DNA of 36,884 nt from a virus. Below are positions 8,189-18,031 of the stretch, piece after piece. Each line of letters begins with the position of its first letter. Within the stretch, counting starts at the first letter, position 1. Position numbers and translations under genes: made by a program. The notes beneath the pieces were generated by a model. The model saw nothing but the letters and a program-made list of their open reading frames with translations, had not been told where the DNA came from and did no database searches. The stretch lies in the IMG/VR virus record IMGVR_UViG_3300037585_001775, positions 1 to 36,884 of that record. One strand, given 5' to 3'.

Positions 8189-9559
8189 ATGGGATTATTA
8201 GGAACAACAACACAAAGCACGTATTACTCTGGTAGCAATTTTGGTGATTATCAATTTGTTAGTTTAGATACTATTATAAATAATTTTATGTATATTTATG
8301 TAGGAGAAAACAAAATAATAAATAAAGTTAATAGATCGGATGTTCAATTTCATGGTATGCGAGCTGTACAAGAATTATCTTACGATGTTCTTAAATCTTT
8401 CAAAACTCAAGAAATAGAAGTACCTAATACTTTAGCGATGGTGCTACCACAAGATTATGTTAATTACACTAAAATAGCTAGAGTAGGTACCGATGGTATT
8501 GAAAGGGTTTTATATCCAACAAGAAAAACTTCTAATCCATTTGCAATAACGCAGGATGGGAATGGTTCTTACACACTTGATACAGCTAGAAGAAAAGTTA
8601 GAGTAACAATCCCTGCTAATGGCGCTAGTGATATTACAGATGGTGATTATGTTACTTTATTGTATACTCACGAGGCGACTAGTCAGTCAAACTACACTAC
8701 TGTTAGAAATGTAAATTTTATATTTGACAAAAATGATAGCACATCTGGCGGTCCACCAACAAGTATAAGTGTAGTTTCTTATTCTAGTAATCATCCAAAT
8801 GGAACTAATTTTCACATACCTTTAGTATTTATTGAAAATCTAGCTCAAAACGATATTGCAAATAGATTAACAAATGATATAAATAGTTTTGGTCATCATA
8901 AGGCTACTAATCTTGGTAGTGGTATTGTAGAAATAGAATATTTAGATGGAACCGCTTTATCAAGTACAACAGTTAATTCCGCTACTACAGAGGGTGCTTA
9001 CGCTAACAATGTCGCTTTAGGAGGTTCAAATGGCACTAATTTAGTTGTTGCTATAACACAAAATGGTTCAAGTTCAGCAGAAACTTTATTAGAACAATCA
9101 CCTAGTAACACGTTGTCAAACTTTGAAAGCCAAACAACAGCTAATGATAACCTATATGATATAAACTCTTCTTCGGATGTAGAAATCTCTTTTAGAGGTA
9201 GAAGATACGGGTTAGATCCTGAACATGCTCAAATGAACGGTAGTTTTTTTATAGACAATTTAAGAGGAAAAATACATTTCGGTTCGGCTTTATCTGGTGA
9301 GACAATAATATTACACTATGTAAGTGATGGATTAGGAACTGATTCAGAAATGGTTGTTCATAAATTTTGCGAAGAAGCTTGTTATAAACATATAATGTAC
9401 GGAGTTTTATCTGGTAGATCTAATATACCAGAGTACATAGTACAAAGATTTAAAAAAGAAAGATTTGCTGAAACTAGAAAAGCAAAAATAAGATTATCAA
9501 ATATTAAGATAGAAGAATTTACTCAAGTACTGAAAGGATTAAGTAAACAAATTAAATAA
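8189..9559 (+). CDS. Tail tubular / ring-like protein
   Basis: The 456-residue protein starts with a helical adaptor-like section: DTIINNFMYIYVGENKIINK, then FHGMRAVQELSYDVLKSF, then the strand segment VPNTLAMVLPQDYVNYTKIA. It closes with a long helical region (GLGTDSEMVVHKFCEEACYKHIMYGVLSGR and the basic KKERFAETRKAKIRL). This helix-strand-helix order resembles the T7 gp11 / P22 gp4 class of portal adaptor rings. A beta-rich insertion of about 150 residues (about 180-330, Ser/Asn/Thr-rich) enlarges it relative to T7 gp11. It lies between the smaller adaptor and the nozzle, the usual order for these parts. The ring assignment is moderate and the exact orthology uncertain. Confidence 0.68.
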   Translation: MGLLGTTTQSTYYSGSNFGDYQFVSLDTIINNFMYIYVGENKIINKVNRSDVQFHGMRAVQELSYDVLKSFKTQEIEVPNTLAMVLPQDYVNYTKIARVGTDGIERVLYPTRKTSNPFAITQDGNGSYTLDTARRKVRVTIPANGASDITDGDYVTLLYTHEATSQSNYTTVRNVNFIFDKNDSTSGGPPTSISVVSYSSNHPNGTNFHIPLVFIENLAQNDIANRLTNDINSFGHHKATNLGSGIVEIEYLDGTALSSTTVNSATTEGAYANNVALGGSNGTNLVVAITQNGSSSAETLLEQSPSNTLSNFESQTTANDNLYDINSSSDVEISFRGRRYGLDPEHAQMNGSFFIDNLRGKIHFGSALSGETIILHYVSDGLGTDSEMVVHKFCEEACYKHIMYGVLSGRSNIPEYIVQRFKKERFAETRKAKIRLSNIKIEEFTQVLKGLSKQIK

Positions 9560-9561
9560 CT

Positions 9562-12500
9562 ATGCCACAAATTACACAGAACTTTTCAGGCGCTAAAATG
9601 AACAAAGATCTTGATGAGAGAATTGTTCCTAAAGGCCAATATAGAGACGCTTTAAATATAAAGATATCAACCACTGATAGCAGTGCTAGTGGTCTAGGTA
9701 GTGTTGGTACCGTTCAGAATATTCAAGGTAATAGATTAGTAATAACAACCTCCGCAACTACGGGTTATGATAGTAAGGTATCTAAAATAATAGCTAGTAT
9801 TGCAGATGAAGGTAATGATAAAGCCTATTTTTTCACAGCGGCCCCAGTTCCAAGATTAGGTGGTATAGAAGGTATAGCAGCTGCGGACATAATAACAGAA
9901 GTAGCGTGGATTGATAGTATATTTGAGGTAACCTCTGTTGGTAATAATAATGATGTATCTGATGGAGCAATTTTTGTAGATAGATTTGCTGTCACTAATA
10001 CTAAAGCGGGTGTTTTTACAACCTCTAGTGGTGATATAGTAAATGGTTCTACATATAAATCAAATAATTCTTTTGAATCTACCCCTACTAACGGTTATGA
10101 TCAACTACAGGTTTTAGATGGAACAAAGTATAGAGTTGGTATGCGTATATATGCTGTAGATACTAACAACGTTAATTTATTATCTGATGGTAATAATGAG
10201 TATGTTGAAATAGTTAGAATAACAGGTAATGTACTAACACTGGCACAAGAACAAACGGTTGATTTAAACACAGCTGTAGCTTTAAAATTTATCCACCCAG
10301 AAAGAGTTTTAGAGTTTGATTATTATACTGGCGATCAGTTTAATACAATAAGTTTAGTACCAACAGCCTCTATAGATGTATTAGATAATTTACTTATGTG
10401 GACCGATGGAAAACATGAGCCTAAAAAAATAAACATAGAGAGATCAAGAGCTGGTACAACAAATCTAACAACTCACACAAAATTACATATTAATACTCCA
10501 GGTACTGATGATCCAGAGGTTATTAGCGAATTTGAATATGTTGATTTTGCTGGATTATCTACAGATGTAAAAAGAGAACATATTACAGTAATTAAAAAAG
10601 CTCCGACCTCACCTCCTAATATTGAAATTTCTAATAAAGATAGAGAGCAAGACGCGGATTGCCCAGTTCAATTTTCATTTATAAGTACTGAAGTAGGGTC
10701 TCCAGATTATAATGTTGTACCTAGTATTGGTACTATTAAATTAATTGAGTTTCCTGATATTATAAATTTTAGAGTAGATGATATTTACAACTTTGTGGCT
10801 TCAAACGTTGTCGAGCCTATTACTATAAGAGTTAAAATAATAGATATTGATGATACTAACCCAAATCTAGCAACTGTTGAAATATTATTTGCGGATAGTG
10901 ATTTAACAATTGAAAGCGGTAACAATACAAATCCAAGTAATTGGATTGTTAATTTAGAAACTAAAAGACCTTTTTTTGAAACAAAATTTGGAAGATTTGG
11001 TTATAGGTATCAATATGAAGATAATGAGTATTCTACTTTTTCACCTTGGTCAGAACTAGCTTTTCTACCTGGTAATTTTTTATATACACCTAGTAAAGGT
11101 TTCAATGAAGGGATGTCTAATACTGCTAGAAAAATAATCGTTAGAGATTGGTTACCTACTAATTACACTAGACCTCTTGACGTCAAGACTGTTGATATAC
11201 TTTGGAAAACAACAGATGATGGAAATGTTTATATAGTTAAAAGTATTAAAAGAGGTATAGATACTGAGTGGATAGACATGGTTGACAATAATAATTTAAG
11301 TAACACTGGTGAGTTTACCATAACATCAGAAATGATACATAAAGTTGTTGAATCAAATCAATTACTTAGAGCTTGGGATAGTGTTCCAAGATATGCTAGA
11401 GCTCAAACAGTAACTAGTAATAGACTTGTTTACGGTAATTATACACAAGGTTACGATTTAGATGCTAATATTGGCTTACTACAAACAGTTGTTTCTAAAA
11501 AAGGATTATTCCCAACGGCTCAAAAATCTGTTAAGTCTATTAGAAATTACCAATTTGGTATAGTACTAGGTGATAAATACGGTAGAGAAACTCCAGTAAT
11601 TTCGAATGGTTATAAATCAGCAGAAGGGCAAGTTATGCCTGGCGCATCTAAAGTGTTAAAAAGTTTATCTAGTTATTCAAATAAATTTAAGATAAAACAA
11701 AGCTGGACTAATTCTAATCCAACAAGGATGCCTTGGATGGAGTATGTTAAATACTATGTTAAGGAAACTTCTAATGAGTACTACAATTTAGTATTGGACA
11801 GAGTGTATGATGCGGGTGATGATAATGTATGGTTAGCTTTTAATTCAGCTGATAGAAATAAAGTTGATGAGGAAGCTTATCTAATATTAAAAAATGAGCA
11901 TGGTAGTCAATCACCAGTAGACGAAGATGCTAGATATAAAATTATAGCAATATCAGGTGATGCTCCAGATTATATAAAAACAGATGAGAGAGAATTTGAT
12001 TTAATAGAAATAAACAAAGTAAATGTTTACGGTGGGGATGGATTAGGTGGTATAGCAAATGTTGATGACGCTATTCCTGGTAGATTAATAAATTATAAAA
12101 CTATAAGAAGTAGTAATTTCCCAACAAATGATGATGGTGATCTAGATTTAGAATTTAAAGGTACACCTAAAGTTAGAATTGTAGCACAATTTACAACAGG
12201 TGGTATTACTTATGAGGCAAAGAGTTCACTTAAAACCGTTACCAGATACTTTCCAAGTGATGAGGTCGGTGATGCTGGAGTCGCTATTAGAGAGGTATTT
12301 ACTACAGGTGACGTTAACATGTACCAGCGTATACTAACTCAGTTACCTGATGCCTCTGCTTTAGATCCTATAACAGGTGTTGATAATGATGACAATTTTA
12401 AATACTATATACAGCTAGTAGATGCTGTTGTTGAAAACAAACCACAATTTGATGGAAAGTTTTTTGTTAAAATAGCAAAAGATAATACTTTAGAAGCTAG

Positions 12501-15312
12501 AGTTTTAGGTAATTCTTTAGGTGAATACCAAACTTTAAATACTTATGAACTAGCATTTATATCAGATGATACGAGTAATCCAGCTGATGAGAATAATGAA
12601 TATGCGGGATCTATGGACTATGAAGATGCTAACTGGGAAACTATTGGAAATTTTACTAGTTCAAATATATTTGATGCAAACGCTACTATACCTGAATTTA
12701 TAAACCTTAACGGCGACTCTGGCGCTACTGATGTTTATTGGACGTCATGGTATAACAATGTTAATAGAACAGCTGATATATTTATTGATGCTGCTCCAGC
12801 TTATAGCGGCTTTGATTCAGATGTTGCTGATTTAGGTAATTTTAATCTTTTTGATAGTTATTCAGCTGTAGATGGTGATACATCTTTTAATCCTAGGGGT
12901 CTTTCTAATGGTGAGTTTATGGATGGAACTGAAGGTCAATTTATATTTTCAGTTATTGGGCCTGATGGTTTTTCTGGTACTAATTCTTATTTTAAAAGCA
13001 AAATGCAAACACCGGGTACTTTGTTTAAATTCAGAGATGATCCAAATCAAGAGGTTTATACAGTTAGAGAAAATTTCGCACAAGGTGGTCAAGAATCTGT
13101 TGGAACTATAACTATAGAAAGTAAAAACTTTGCTAATGATGGTTCTAGTATTTACGTAGATAGAACATCTATAATAGTTAGGTTTGCAAGAGTTGGACTT
13201 AATGGACAACCTGTACTACCTCTTACTGGTTTAGATACTAGCGTTTGGGATCCTAGAGGTACCGTTAAACATAACGGTCTTACTAGTATGACTATTGATT
13301 TTGTTCAAAGAGTTTCTGTTGGTAGCTTATCTGATGACTCAATAGATACTAGCGCAGCTTGTTTTGAAACAGAACCAAAAGAAGATGTAGGTTTAGATAT
13401 ATATTATGAAGCTAGTGGAGCTATACCAGTTAGGTTAAAACTAGATAATATAATACCGTTTACTAATGCAAATAAAATTAGAGAAAGAGCAGGTAGTTTT
13501 GGTGTCGAAAGTAGGCAAATAACAAATGATACTAGTATAGATGTAAATCTAACTAATAATCCTTATGTTTTTCAAACTATAGATGATGATAACGTTTATA
13601 TAAAAAGAAGAGTTAATGGCGCTAATATAGCTTTAAAAACAATAATTACAGATGGTGTCTCCGATGGAGTTTGTCCAGCTATAGGTGATATTGTTAGATT
13701 TGAACATAAAAGTGGATTAGTTACTAAGTCTAAAATATTAGATCATTCTAAAATTTTAACAACACCAATAGCAGTTCCTTCAAATAGATATACATTAACA
13801 GGTGATGGTAATAATGCTATTTTAAACGATGATATACCCCCTTATATTACTGTAAGTATTGGTGATTCTAATTACGGTAACGTAGAGGTTGGAATGCAAG
13901 TAACTGGAGATAACGTTAAACCTGGAACTTTTATTGAAAGTATTCAAGGCGCTTCGTTTAAGTTAAACCAAAAATTAATAACAGAAGGTAGTTCTAGTTT
14001 TACATTTATTGATGTAACAGGTGTATTTAAAATAGAAAAAGAAGTATGGAAGTATTCTGTTGAGTTAGGTTGGTTTAATTGTTATTCATTTGGTAATGGA
14101 GTTGAGTCAGATAGGATTAGGGATGATTTTAACGCGCCTCAAATAGATAATGGTATAAAAGTATCTTCTACATTTTTAAACTACGGAGAGGAGAATAAAA
14201 CTAGTAGTATGATATTTTCAGGTTTATATAATTCCACATCAGGAGTTAATAATTTGAATCAGTTTAATATGGCTGAAAAAATAACAAAGGATATAAATAC
14301 TACTTACGGATCTATACAGGCTATGATAGCTAGAGACAACGATGTTGTTGTATTTGCTGAGGACAAAGTAATGAGAGTTCAGTCTGGTGGTAAAGACGCT
14401 TTATTTAATGCAGATGGTAATCCTCAATTAACAGCGACAAATAAAGTATTAGGAACAACTATGCCTTTTACTGGAGATTATGGTATATCTAAAAATCCAG
14501 AATCTTTAGCTACTGATAATTACAGAATGTATTTCACAGATAAACAAAGAGGTGCTGTATTAAGATTATCTAATAACGGAATAACACCTATATCAGATGC
14601 TGGCATGAAAAATTATTTCAGAGAAAATTTAAAATATTATATTAATATTACAGGATCAGTTAACGGTATTGATGATGAGTTTAACCTTACTTTACATGAC
14701 ACTTCTAAGTTTGGTGGCTTTGGTTCTAAAACAATTTCTTTTAGTGAATCAGGTAAAGGATGGGTTAGTTTTAAATCTTTTACACCATTAGCAACCGCAG
14801 GTTTAAATGATAAGTATTACTCAGTTGAAGATAACACTATATGGGTACATCATAGTGATATAGCTCTTAGAAATAGTTTTTATAATACTCAATATAATTC
14901 AAATATAACACTATTATTTAATGATGCTCCTGGTTCTGTTAAATCTTTTAAGAATATTAATTATGAAGGTAGCCAAGCTAAAGTTACTCAATCTACAACA
15001 TCAAGTGTTACAGACGCCGCTGGTAATACATTCACCGCTAATGATAATGAATATTACAATTTATCAGCAAAATCAGGTTGGTACGTATCAGATATAACTA
15101 CGGATAAACAATCGGGTAGTATTCATGAATTTATAGAAAAAGAAGGAAAATGGTTTAACTATATAAATGGAGATACTACAACTGATTCTAATTTAGATAC
15201 TAGTGAGTTTTCTGTACAAGGTATAGGATTTCCATTAGTTAACCCAACGGATACTCAAACAGAAAGTGAAATAATAATACAAGCAGTAGATGCAGACGGA
15301 GAAAACTTATAA
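9562..15312 (+). CDS. Giant tail nozzle / stabilisation-like protein
   Basis: The 1916-residue protein opens with NFSGAKMNKDLDERIVP followed by KGQYRDALNIKIS, the recognisable start of nozzle or 'packaged DNA stabilisation' proteins (P22 gp10 / T7 gp12 / crAss 'muzzle' class). Near the C-terminus, residues about 1570-1690 hold propeller-like blades: MIARDNDVVVFAEDKVMRV, NPESLATDNYRMYFTDKQRG and AVLRLSNNGITPISDAGM. It is several times longer than P22 gp10 or T7 gp12. The extra length is beta-rich, Asp/Asn/Gly/Thr-rich material between residues about 90 and 1500, probably inserted outer domains that could carry receptor contacts. It is 2 nt downstream of the ring-like gene. Nozzle function is well supported by both ends; the insertions are unassigned. 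Confidence 0.82.
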   Translation: MPQITQNFSGAKMNKDLDERIVPKGQYRDALNIKISTTDSSASGLGSVGTVQNIQGNRLVITTSATTGYDSKVSKIIASIADEGNDKAYFFTAAPVPRLGGIEGIAAADIITEVAWIDSIFEVTSVGNNNDVSDGAIFVDRFAVTNTKAGVFTTSSGDIVNGSTYKSNNSFESTPTNGYDQLQVLDGTKYRVGMRIYAVDTNNVNLLSDGNNEYVEIVRITGNVLTLAQEQTVDLNTAVALKFIHPERVLEFDYYTGDQFNTISLVPTASIDVLDNLLMWTDGKHEPKKINIERSRAGTTNLTTHTKLHINTPGTDDPEVISEFEYVDFAGLSTDVKREHITVIKKAPTSPPNIEISNKDREQDADCPVQFSFISTEVGSPDYNVVPSIGTIKLIEFPDIINFRVDDIYNFVASNVVEPITIRVKIIDIDDTNPNLATVEILFADSDLTIESGNNTNPSNWIVNLETKRPFFETKFGRFGYRYQYEDNEYSTFSPWSELAFLPGNFLYTPSKGFNEGMSNTARKIIVRDWLPTNYTRPLDVKTVDILWKTTDDGNVYIVKSIKRGIDTEWIDMVDNNNLSNTGEFTITSEMIHKVVESNQLLRAWDSVPRYARAQTVTSNRLVYGNYTQGYDLDANIGLLQTVVSKKGLFPTAQKSVKSIRNYQFGIVLGDKYGRETPVISNGYKSAEGQVMPGASKVLKSLSSYSNKFKIKQSWTNSNPTRMPWMEYVKYYVKETSNEYYNLVLDRVYDAGDDNVWLAFNSADRNKVDEEAYLILKNEHGSQSPVDEDARYKIIAISGDAPDYIKTDEREFDLIEINKVNVYGGDGLGGIANVDDAIPGRLINYKTIRSSNFPTNDDGDLDLEFKGTPKVRIVAQFTTGGITYEAKSSLKTVTRYFPSDEVGDAGVAIREVFTTGDVNMYQRILTQLPDASALDPITGVDNDDNFKYYIQLVDAVVENKPQFDGKFFVKIAKDNTLEARVLGNSLGEYQTLNTYELAFISDDTSNPADENNEYAGSMDYEDANWETIGNFTSSNIFDANATIPEFINLNGDSGATDVYWTSWYNNVNRTADIFIDAAPAYSGFDSDVADLGNFNLFDSYSAVDGDTSFNPRGLSNGEFMDGTEGQFIFSVIGPDGFSGTNSYFKSKMQTPGTLFKFRDDPNQEVYTVRENFAQGGQESVGTITIESKNFANDGSSIYVDRTSIIVRFARVGLNGQPVLPLTGLDTSVWDPRGTVKHNGLTSMTIDFVQRVSVGSLSDDSIDTSAACFETEPKEDVGLDIYYEASGAIPVRLKLDNIIPFTNANKIRERAGSFGVESRQITNDTSIDVNLTNNPYVFQTIDDDNVYIKRRVNGANIALKTIITDGVSDGVCPAIGDIVRFEHKSGLVTKSKILDHSKILTTPIAVPSNRYTLTGDGNNAILNDDIPPYITVSIGDSNYGNVEVGMQVTGDNVKPGTFIESIQGASFKLNQKLITEGSSSFTFIDVTGVFKIEKEVWKYSVELGWFNCYSFGNGVESDRIRDDFNAPQIDNGIKVSSTFLNYGEENKTSSMIFSGLYNSTSGVNNLNQFNMAEKITKDINTTYGSIQAMIARDNDVVVFAEDKVMRVQSGGKDALFNADGNPQLTATNKVLGTTMPFTGDYGISKNPESLATDNYRMYFTDKQRGAVLRLSNNGITPISDAGMKNYFRENLKYYINITGSVNGIDDEFNLTLHDTSKFGGFGSKTISFSESGKGWVSFKSFTPLATAGLNDKYYSVEDNTIWVHHSDIALRNSFYNTQYNSNITLLFNDAPGSVKSFKNINYEGSQAKVTQSTTSSVTDAAGNTFTANDNEYYNLSAKSGWYVSDITTDKQSGSIHEFIEKEGKWFNYINGDTTTDSNLDTSEFSVQGIGFPLVNPTDTQTESEIIIQAVDADGENL

Positions 15313-15322
15313 AATTTAAAAC

Positions 15323-16882
15323 ATGCCATACAATTATACAGTATCAGAATTTAATTTTACAGAAGCGTTACAAGACGCTGTTTATGCTGGTAACATGATT
15401 ACGGGTGGCAGCGTGACTATTACTCCTAACTCAGGTTATGTCGTGTCAGCTTCTGGGTTTACAATCGCAGGCTCTTTACCACCACAGTTTGCTAGTATTT
15501 CATTTGCAGATACCGCGGTAGCAGGTGAGGTAAATAATACCGTAACTGTAACATTTGTATTTTCAGCATTATTCGAAATGTCTTCTGCTGCAAATAATAT
15601 AAACTTGCCTATATCAGGCCATGCTGTTATTGTGGGCTTAAAAAGAGATATAACTATTGACATTGATTTTATAGATAACACTGTAGAAAATGTAAACGGA
15701 GAGGTAGCTGTAGGTGTGTACTCAGGCGTAGCCTCAACAATAACTGAAACTCCAGAAACTGAAACTATTGATTCTAATGGATTACAAACATCAAATCTTT
15801 CTGGTACAATAGATGCTGAAAATAATATAGCAATAGCTACTATTCTTGTTAATGCTGATACAAATTATCATTTTGATAACTTACCCACAATTAGTGTTGA
15901 AAACGCGCCACAAGGAGCTTCATTTTCATTACAATTAACTAGTGTAGTTTTAGAAAATAGTGACGACCAACCTACTCATTTATCTTATAAATTAAAAGTA
16001 AATAGTGATGTTAGTATACCAAGCGGATTAGGATGTAAAGTTTTTATACATTATACCGGAGTTTCCGATAGAGATGCAACTACAACATCAAAAAAAGAAA
16101 TAAAACAAATCATATATGGATCGCCTGAAATACCTATTGGAGGTGCTACAAAAAGAATACAGATAGTAGGTGACGTAGGAGCTGAGTTTGATTTAACAGT
16201 AACAAAAGCTAGTAACAACACCTCTATAATGTCTACCACTTTAGCTAATGCAGATATTATACATATACCAGCTGGATTAATAAGAGGTTTAAACAAAACT
16301 TTAACAACCACTGATACTAATCAACTACTTGCATCTTTTGAATTTGAGCAAATATTTCCATCCGCTAGCGCTAATGAGATATATCATATAAATGTAACAC
16401 CTAAAGGTAGCACTATATTAAATGCTAATTTAACACAAGCTGCCCCACAAGGAATAATATATCAATATATAAATCCTACAATAACATTAGACACAGATGA
16501 TGATGGTGCTGGAAATACTTATGATGTAACGACTAAAACAACAATAGCTTATAAAGGTAGGCCAAATAAAAAGCCAAGTAGTTTAAAGCATATAAAAACA
16601 GTAAAAGAAACGTTTAGTTTCTCTTATGTTTATACGGTGACTAGTGGTGGTACTACTTTTACAACGCATGATCTTCCGGTCTGGTCTATGACTGATACTA
16701 GCTCTGACTGGGATCAAAGTGTCACTGGACATGGTAATATTATTGAAATATTTAATATAGCAATAGTACGTAGCTCTGGTAATACTGTAGCAACTGTCAC
16801 GGGAGATGTTATAATTAAAAAGTTTGGAACAGCTAACGTTACTTTCAATCTAGACTCAAGTGAATTTTTAACAGTAACTTAA
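15323..16882 (+). CDS. Beta-rich tail protein, possible fibre or nozzle appendage
   Basis: The 519-residue protein is almost entirely predicted beta strand: Val/Ile/Thr/Ser/Asn-rich, with very few charged helices and Gly/Asn turns. Repeated module-like openings, such as VTITPNSGYVVSASGFTI near residue 30 and LVNADTNYHFDNLPTISV near residue 175, suggest two or more Ig-like or fibre-type domains. It follows the nozzle gene by 10 nt and precedes another small tail-region gene, so a tail appendage or receptor-binding role is plausible. It has no collagen-like repeat, chaperone domain or glycosidase motif that I can see. The start at 15323 (MPYNYTVSEFNF) is the only one that fits the operon spacing. 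Confidence 0.65.
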   Translation: MPYNYTVSEFNFTEALQDAVYAGNMITGGSVTITPNSGYVVSASGFTIAGSLPPQFASISFADTAVAGEVNNTVTVTFVFSALFEMSSAANNINLPISGHAVIVGLKRDITIDIDFIDNTVENVNGEVAVGVYSGVASTITETPETETIDSNGLQTSNLSGTIDAENNIAIATILVNADTNYHFDNLPTISVENAPQGASFSLQLTSVVLENSDDQPTHLSYKLKVNSDVSIPSGLGCKVFIHYTGVSDRDATTTSKKEIKQIIYGSPEIPIGGATKRIQIVGDVGAEFDLTVTKASNNTSIMSTTLANADIIHIPAGLIRGLNKTLTTTDTNQLLASFEFEQIFPSASANEIYHINVTPKGSTILNANLTQAAPQGIIYQYINPTITLDTDDDGAGNTYDVTTKTTIAYKGRPNKKPSSLKHIKTVKETFSFSYVYTVTSGGTTFTTHDLPVWSMTDTSSDWDQSVTGHGNIIEIFNIAIVRSSGNTVATVTGDVIIKKFGTANVTFNLDSSEFLTVT

Positions 16883-16891
16883 ATATAAACT

Positions 16892-17266
16892 ATGCCAGAT
16901 ATAACAATACAAGTAACAAGAACAGATTATCCTTCTTTACAAATAGGGGATACGGCATATTATTCTAGTACCACTAGTTCGGCTGGGTTTAATACTAGTA
17001 ATAGTTTTACTAAAATAGGTTTAGTAAAAGGTATAAGTAATGCAACGGCTTTAGATGATGGCACGGAGACAACTACTTTAACATGCGAAATAGATGATTC
17101 TACTCCAGTGCCTACGACATCTAACTTTATATTCTTCTCAAAAGATAATAAAGTTAATTTAACTTCTTTATTAGGATATTTTGCTTCAACTAAATTTGTA
17201 AATACTTCCACGGCTAAAGCTGAACTGTTTTCTGTTGGTTGTGAAATAGCTGAAAGTAGTAAATAG
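16892..17266 (+). CDS. Small conserved tail-region protein, function unknown
   Basis: The 124-residue product (MPDITIQVTRTDYPSLQIGD at the start) is beta-rich and ends in NKVNLTSLLGYFASTKFVN and AELFSVGCEIAESSK. That ending I recall from small proteins encoded beside nozzle and fibre genes in marine phages; none has a known function to my knowledge. It lies 9 nt after the beta-rich tail protein and is the last gene before the second promoter-like motif, so it closes the tail operon. One Cys and no membrane segment or signal peptide are present. A minor structural component is the likeliest role, from position only. Confidence 0.7.
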   Translation: MPDITIQVTRTDYPSLQIGDTAYYSSTTSSAGFNTSNSFTKIGLVKGISNATALDDGTETTTLTCEIDDSTPVPTTSNFIFFSKDNKVNLTSLLGYFASTKFVNTSTAKAELFSVGCEIAESSK

Positions 17267-17276
17267 TAAGTAAAAA

Positions 17277-17302
17277 ATGTAACTATATAATAGTAAAAAA
17301 TA
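17277..17302 (+). promoter_or_regulatory. Promoter-like palindromic motif, copy 2
   Basis: TGTAACTATA-TA-ATAGTAAAA beginning at 17278 matches the motif at 7452 except for the two swapped central bases. The palindromic core is CTATATAATAG (17283-17293) and a TATAAT occurs at 17286-17291 if read with the TA insertion. It begins 30 nt before the start codon at 17307, the same spacing as copy 1. It probably drives the internal virion protein genes. There is no hairpin terminator between this site and the preceding gene. Confidence 0.5.
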
Positions 17303-17306
17303 ACAT

Positions 17307-18011
17307 ATGGCAACAATTATAAACGACAAAGAATCACCTTTTAAAATATTTTCAGCTATTGGCGGACTAGTCGGTGGTATATACACAGCTCATAAGGCTG
17401 GTCAAGCGGCTAAGAAAGCACAGGCTGCTGAAGATGAGGCAAGAGACGCAAGGAATAAGCAAAGAGATGTATTATCATCCGTTGATACTAGTAATCCATT
17501 TGAAGGCATGCAGAATCAATTTGCTGGTATGGAAAATAAAATGGAGGATTTAACTATTAACAAAAAAGAAGCTGAAATGGCATCACAACAGTTTGCTCAA
17601 AGTCAATCTAATATTATGGATGGTTTAAGAGGTGCTGCTGGTGGTAGCGGTATTGCTGCATTAGCACAATCATTAGCGCAACAAGGTCAGTTAGCAGCGC
17701 AGAAATCCGCGGCTGGTATTGGGCAACAAGAAGCTAACAATCAAGCTAAAAAAGCGCAAGCAGCTGCTAATATTCAATTAAAAGAAAGATCCGGCGCTGC
17801 AGAAGTTGCTAATAAAATTGCAATGGGTGAAGCCGCTTCTCAAACAAGAGAGCTTAATAAACAGTCAGCTATATTTGATGACGCCGCTAAAGAGTTTCAA
17901 TCAGCTCAAGGATTAGCAGCTGGGGCTCAAGCTCAAAAAGATGAAGCGATAGGAGGGGCAATTAGTGGCGGATTTAATATCCTTGGTTCATTAGTTGGCG
18001 GCGGGGCTTAA
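17307..18011 (+). CDS. Internal virion / ejection-type protein (Ala/Gln-rich coiled coil)
   Basis: The 234-residue protein has a glycine-rich hydrophobic segment near the N-terminus (IFSAIGGLVGGIYTAHKAG, residues about 12-30). A long Ala/Gln/Glu/Lys helical body follows, with typical coiled-coil composition (about 30-210), and then a second glycine-rich hydrophobic end (GGAISGGFNILGSLVGGGA). This layout, amphipathic helices with glycine zipper-like ends, is what one sees in podovirus ejection proteins such as P22 gp7 or T7 gp14, which are delivered into the cell envelope to make the DNA channel. It heads a three-gene set with the next two proteins. No enzyme motif is present. Ejection function is inferred from composition and order. 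Confidence 0.7.
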   Translation: MATIINDKESPFKIFSAIGGLVGGIYTAHKAGQAAKKAQAAEDEARDARNKQRDVLSSVDTSNPFEGMQNQFAGMENKMEDLTINKKEAEMASQQFAQSQSNIMDGLRGAAGGSGIAALAQSLAQQGQLAAQKSAAGIGQQEANNQAKKAQAAANIQLKERSGAAEVANKIAMGEAASQTRELNKQSAIFDDAAKEFQSAQGLAAGAQAQKDEAIGGAISGGFNILGSLVGGGA

Positions 18012-18031
18012 CATAAATTTAAAATATAATT

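Noticed and set aside
12872-13111. Second rightward frame inside the nozzle gene
   Set aside because: It lies fully within the nozzle frame, has no leader and a Leu-rich shadow composition.
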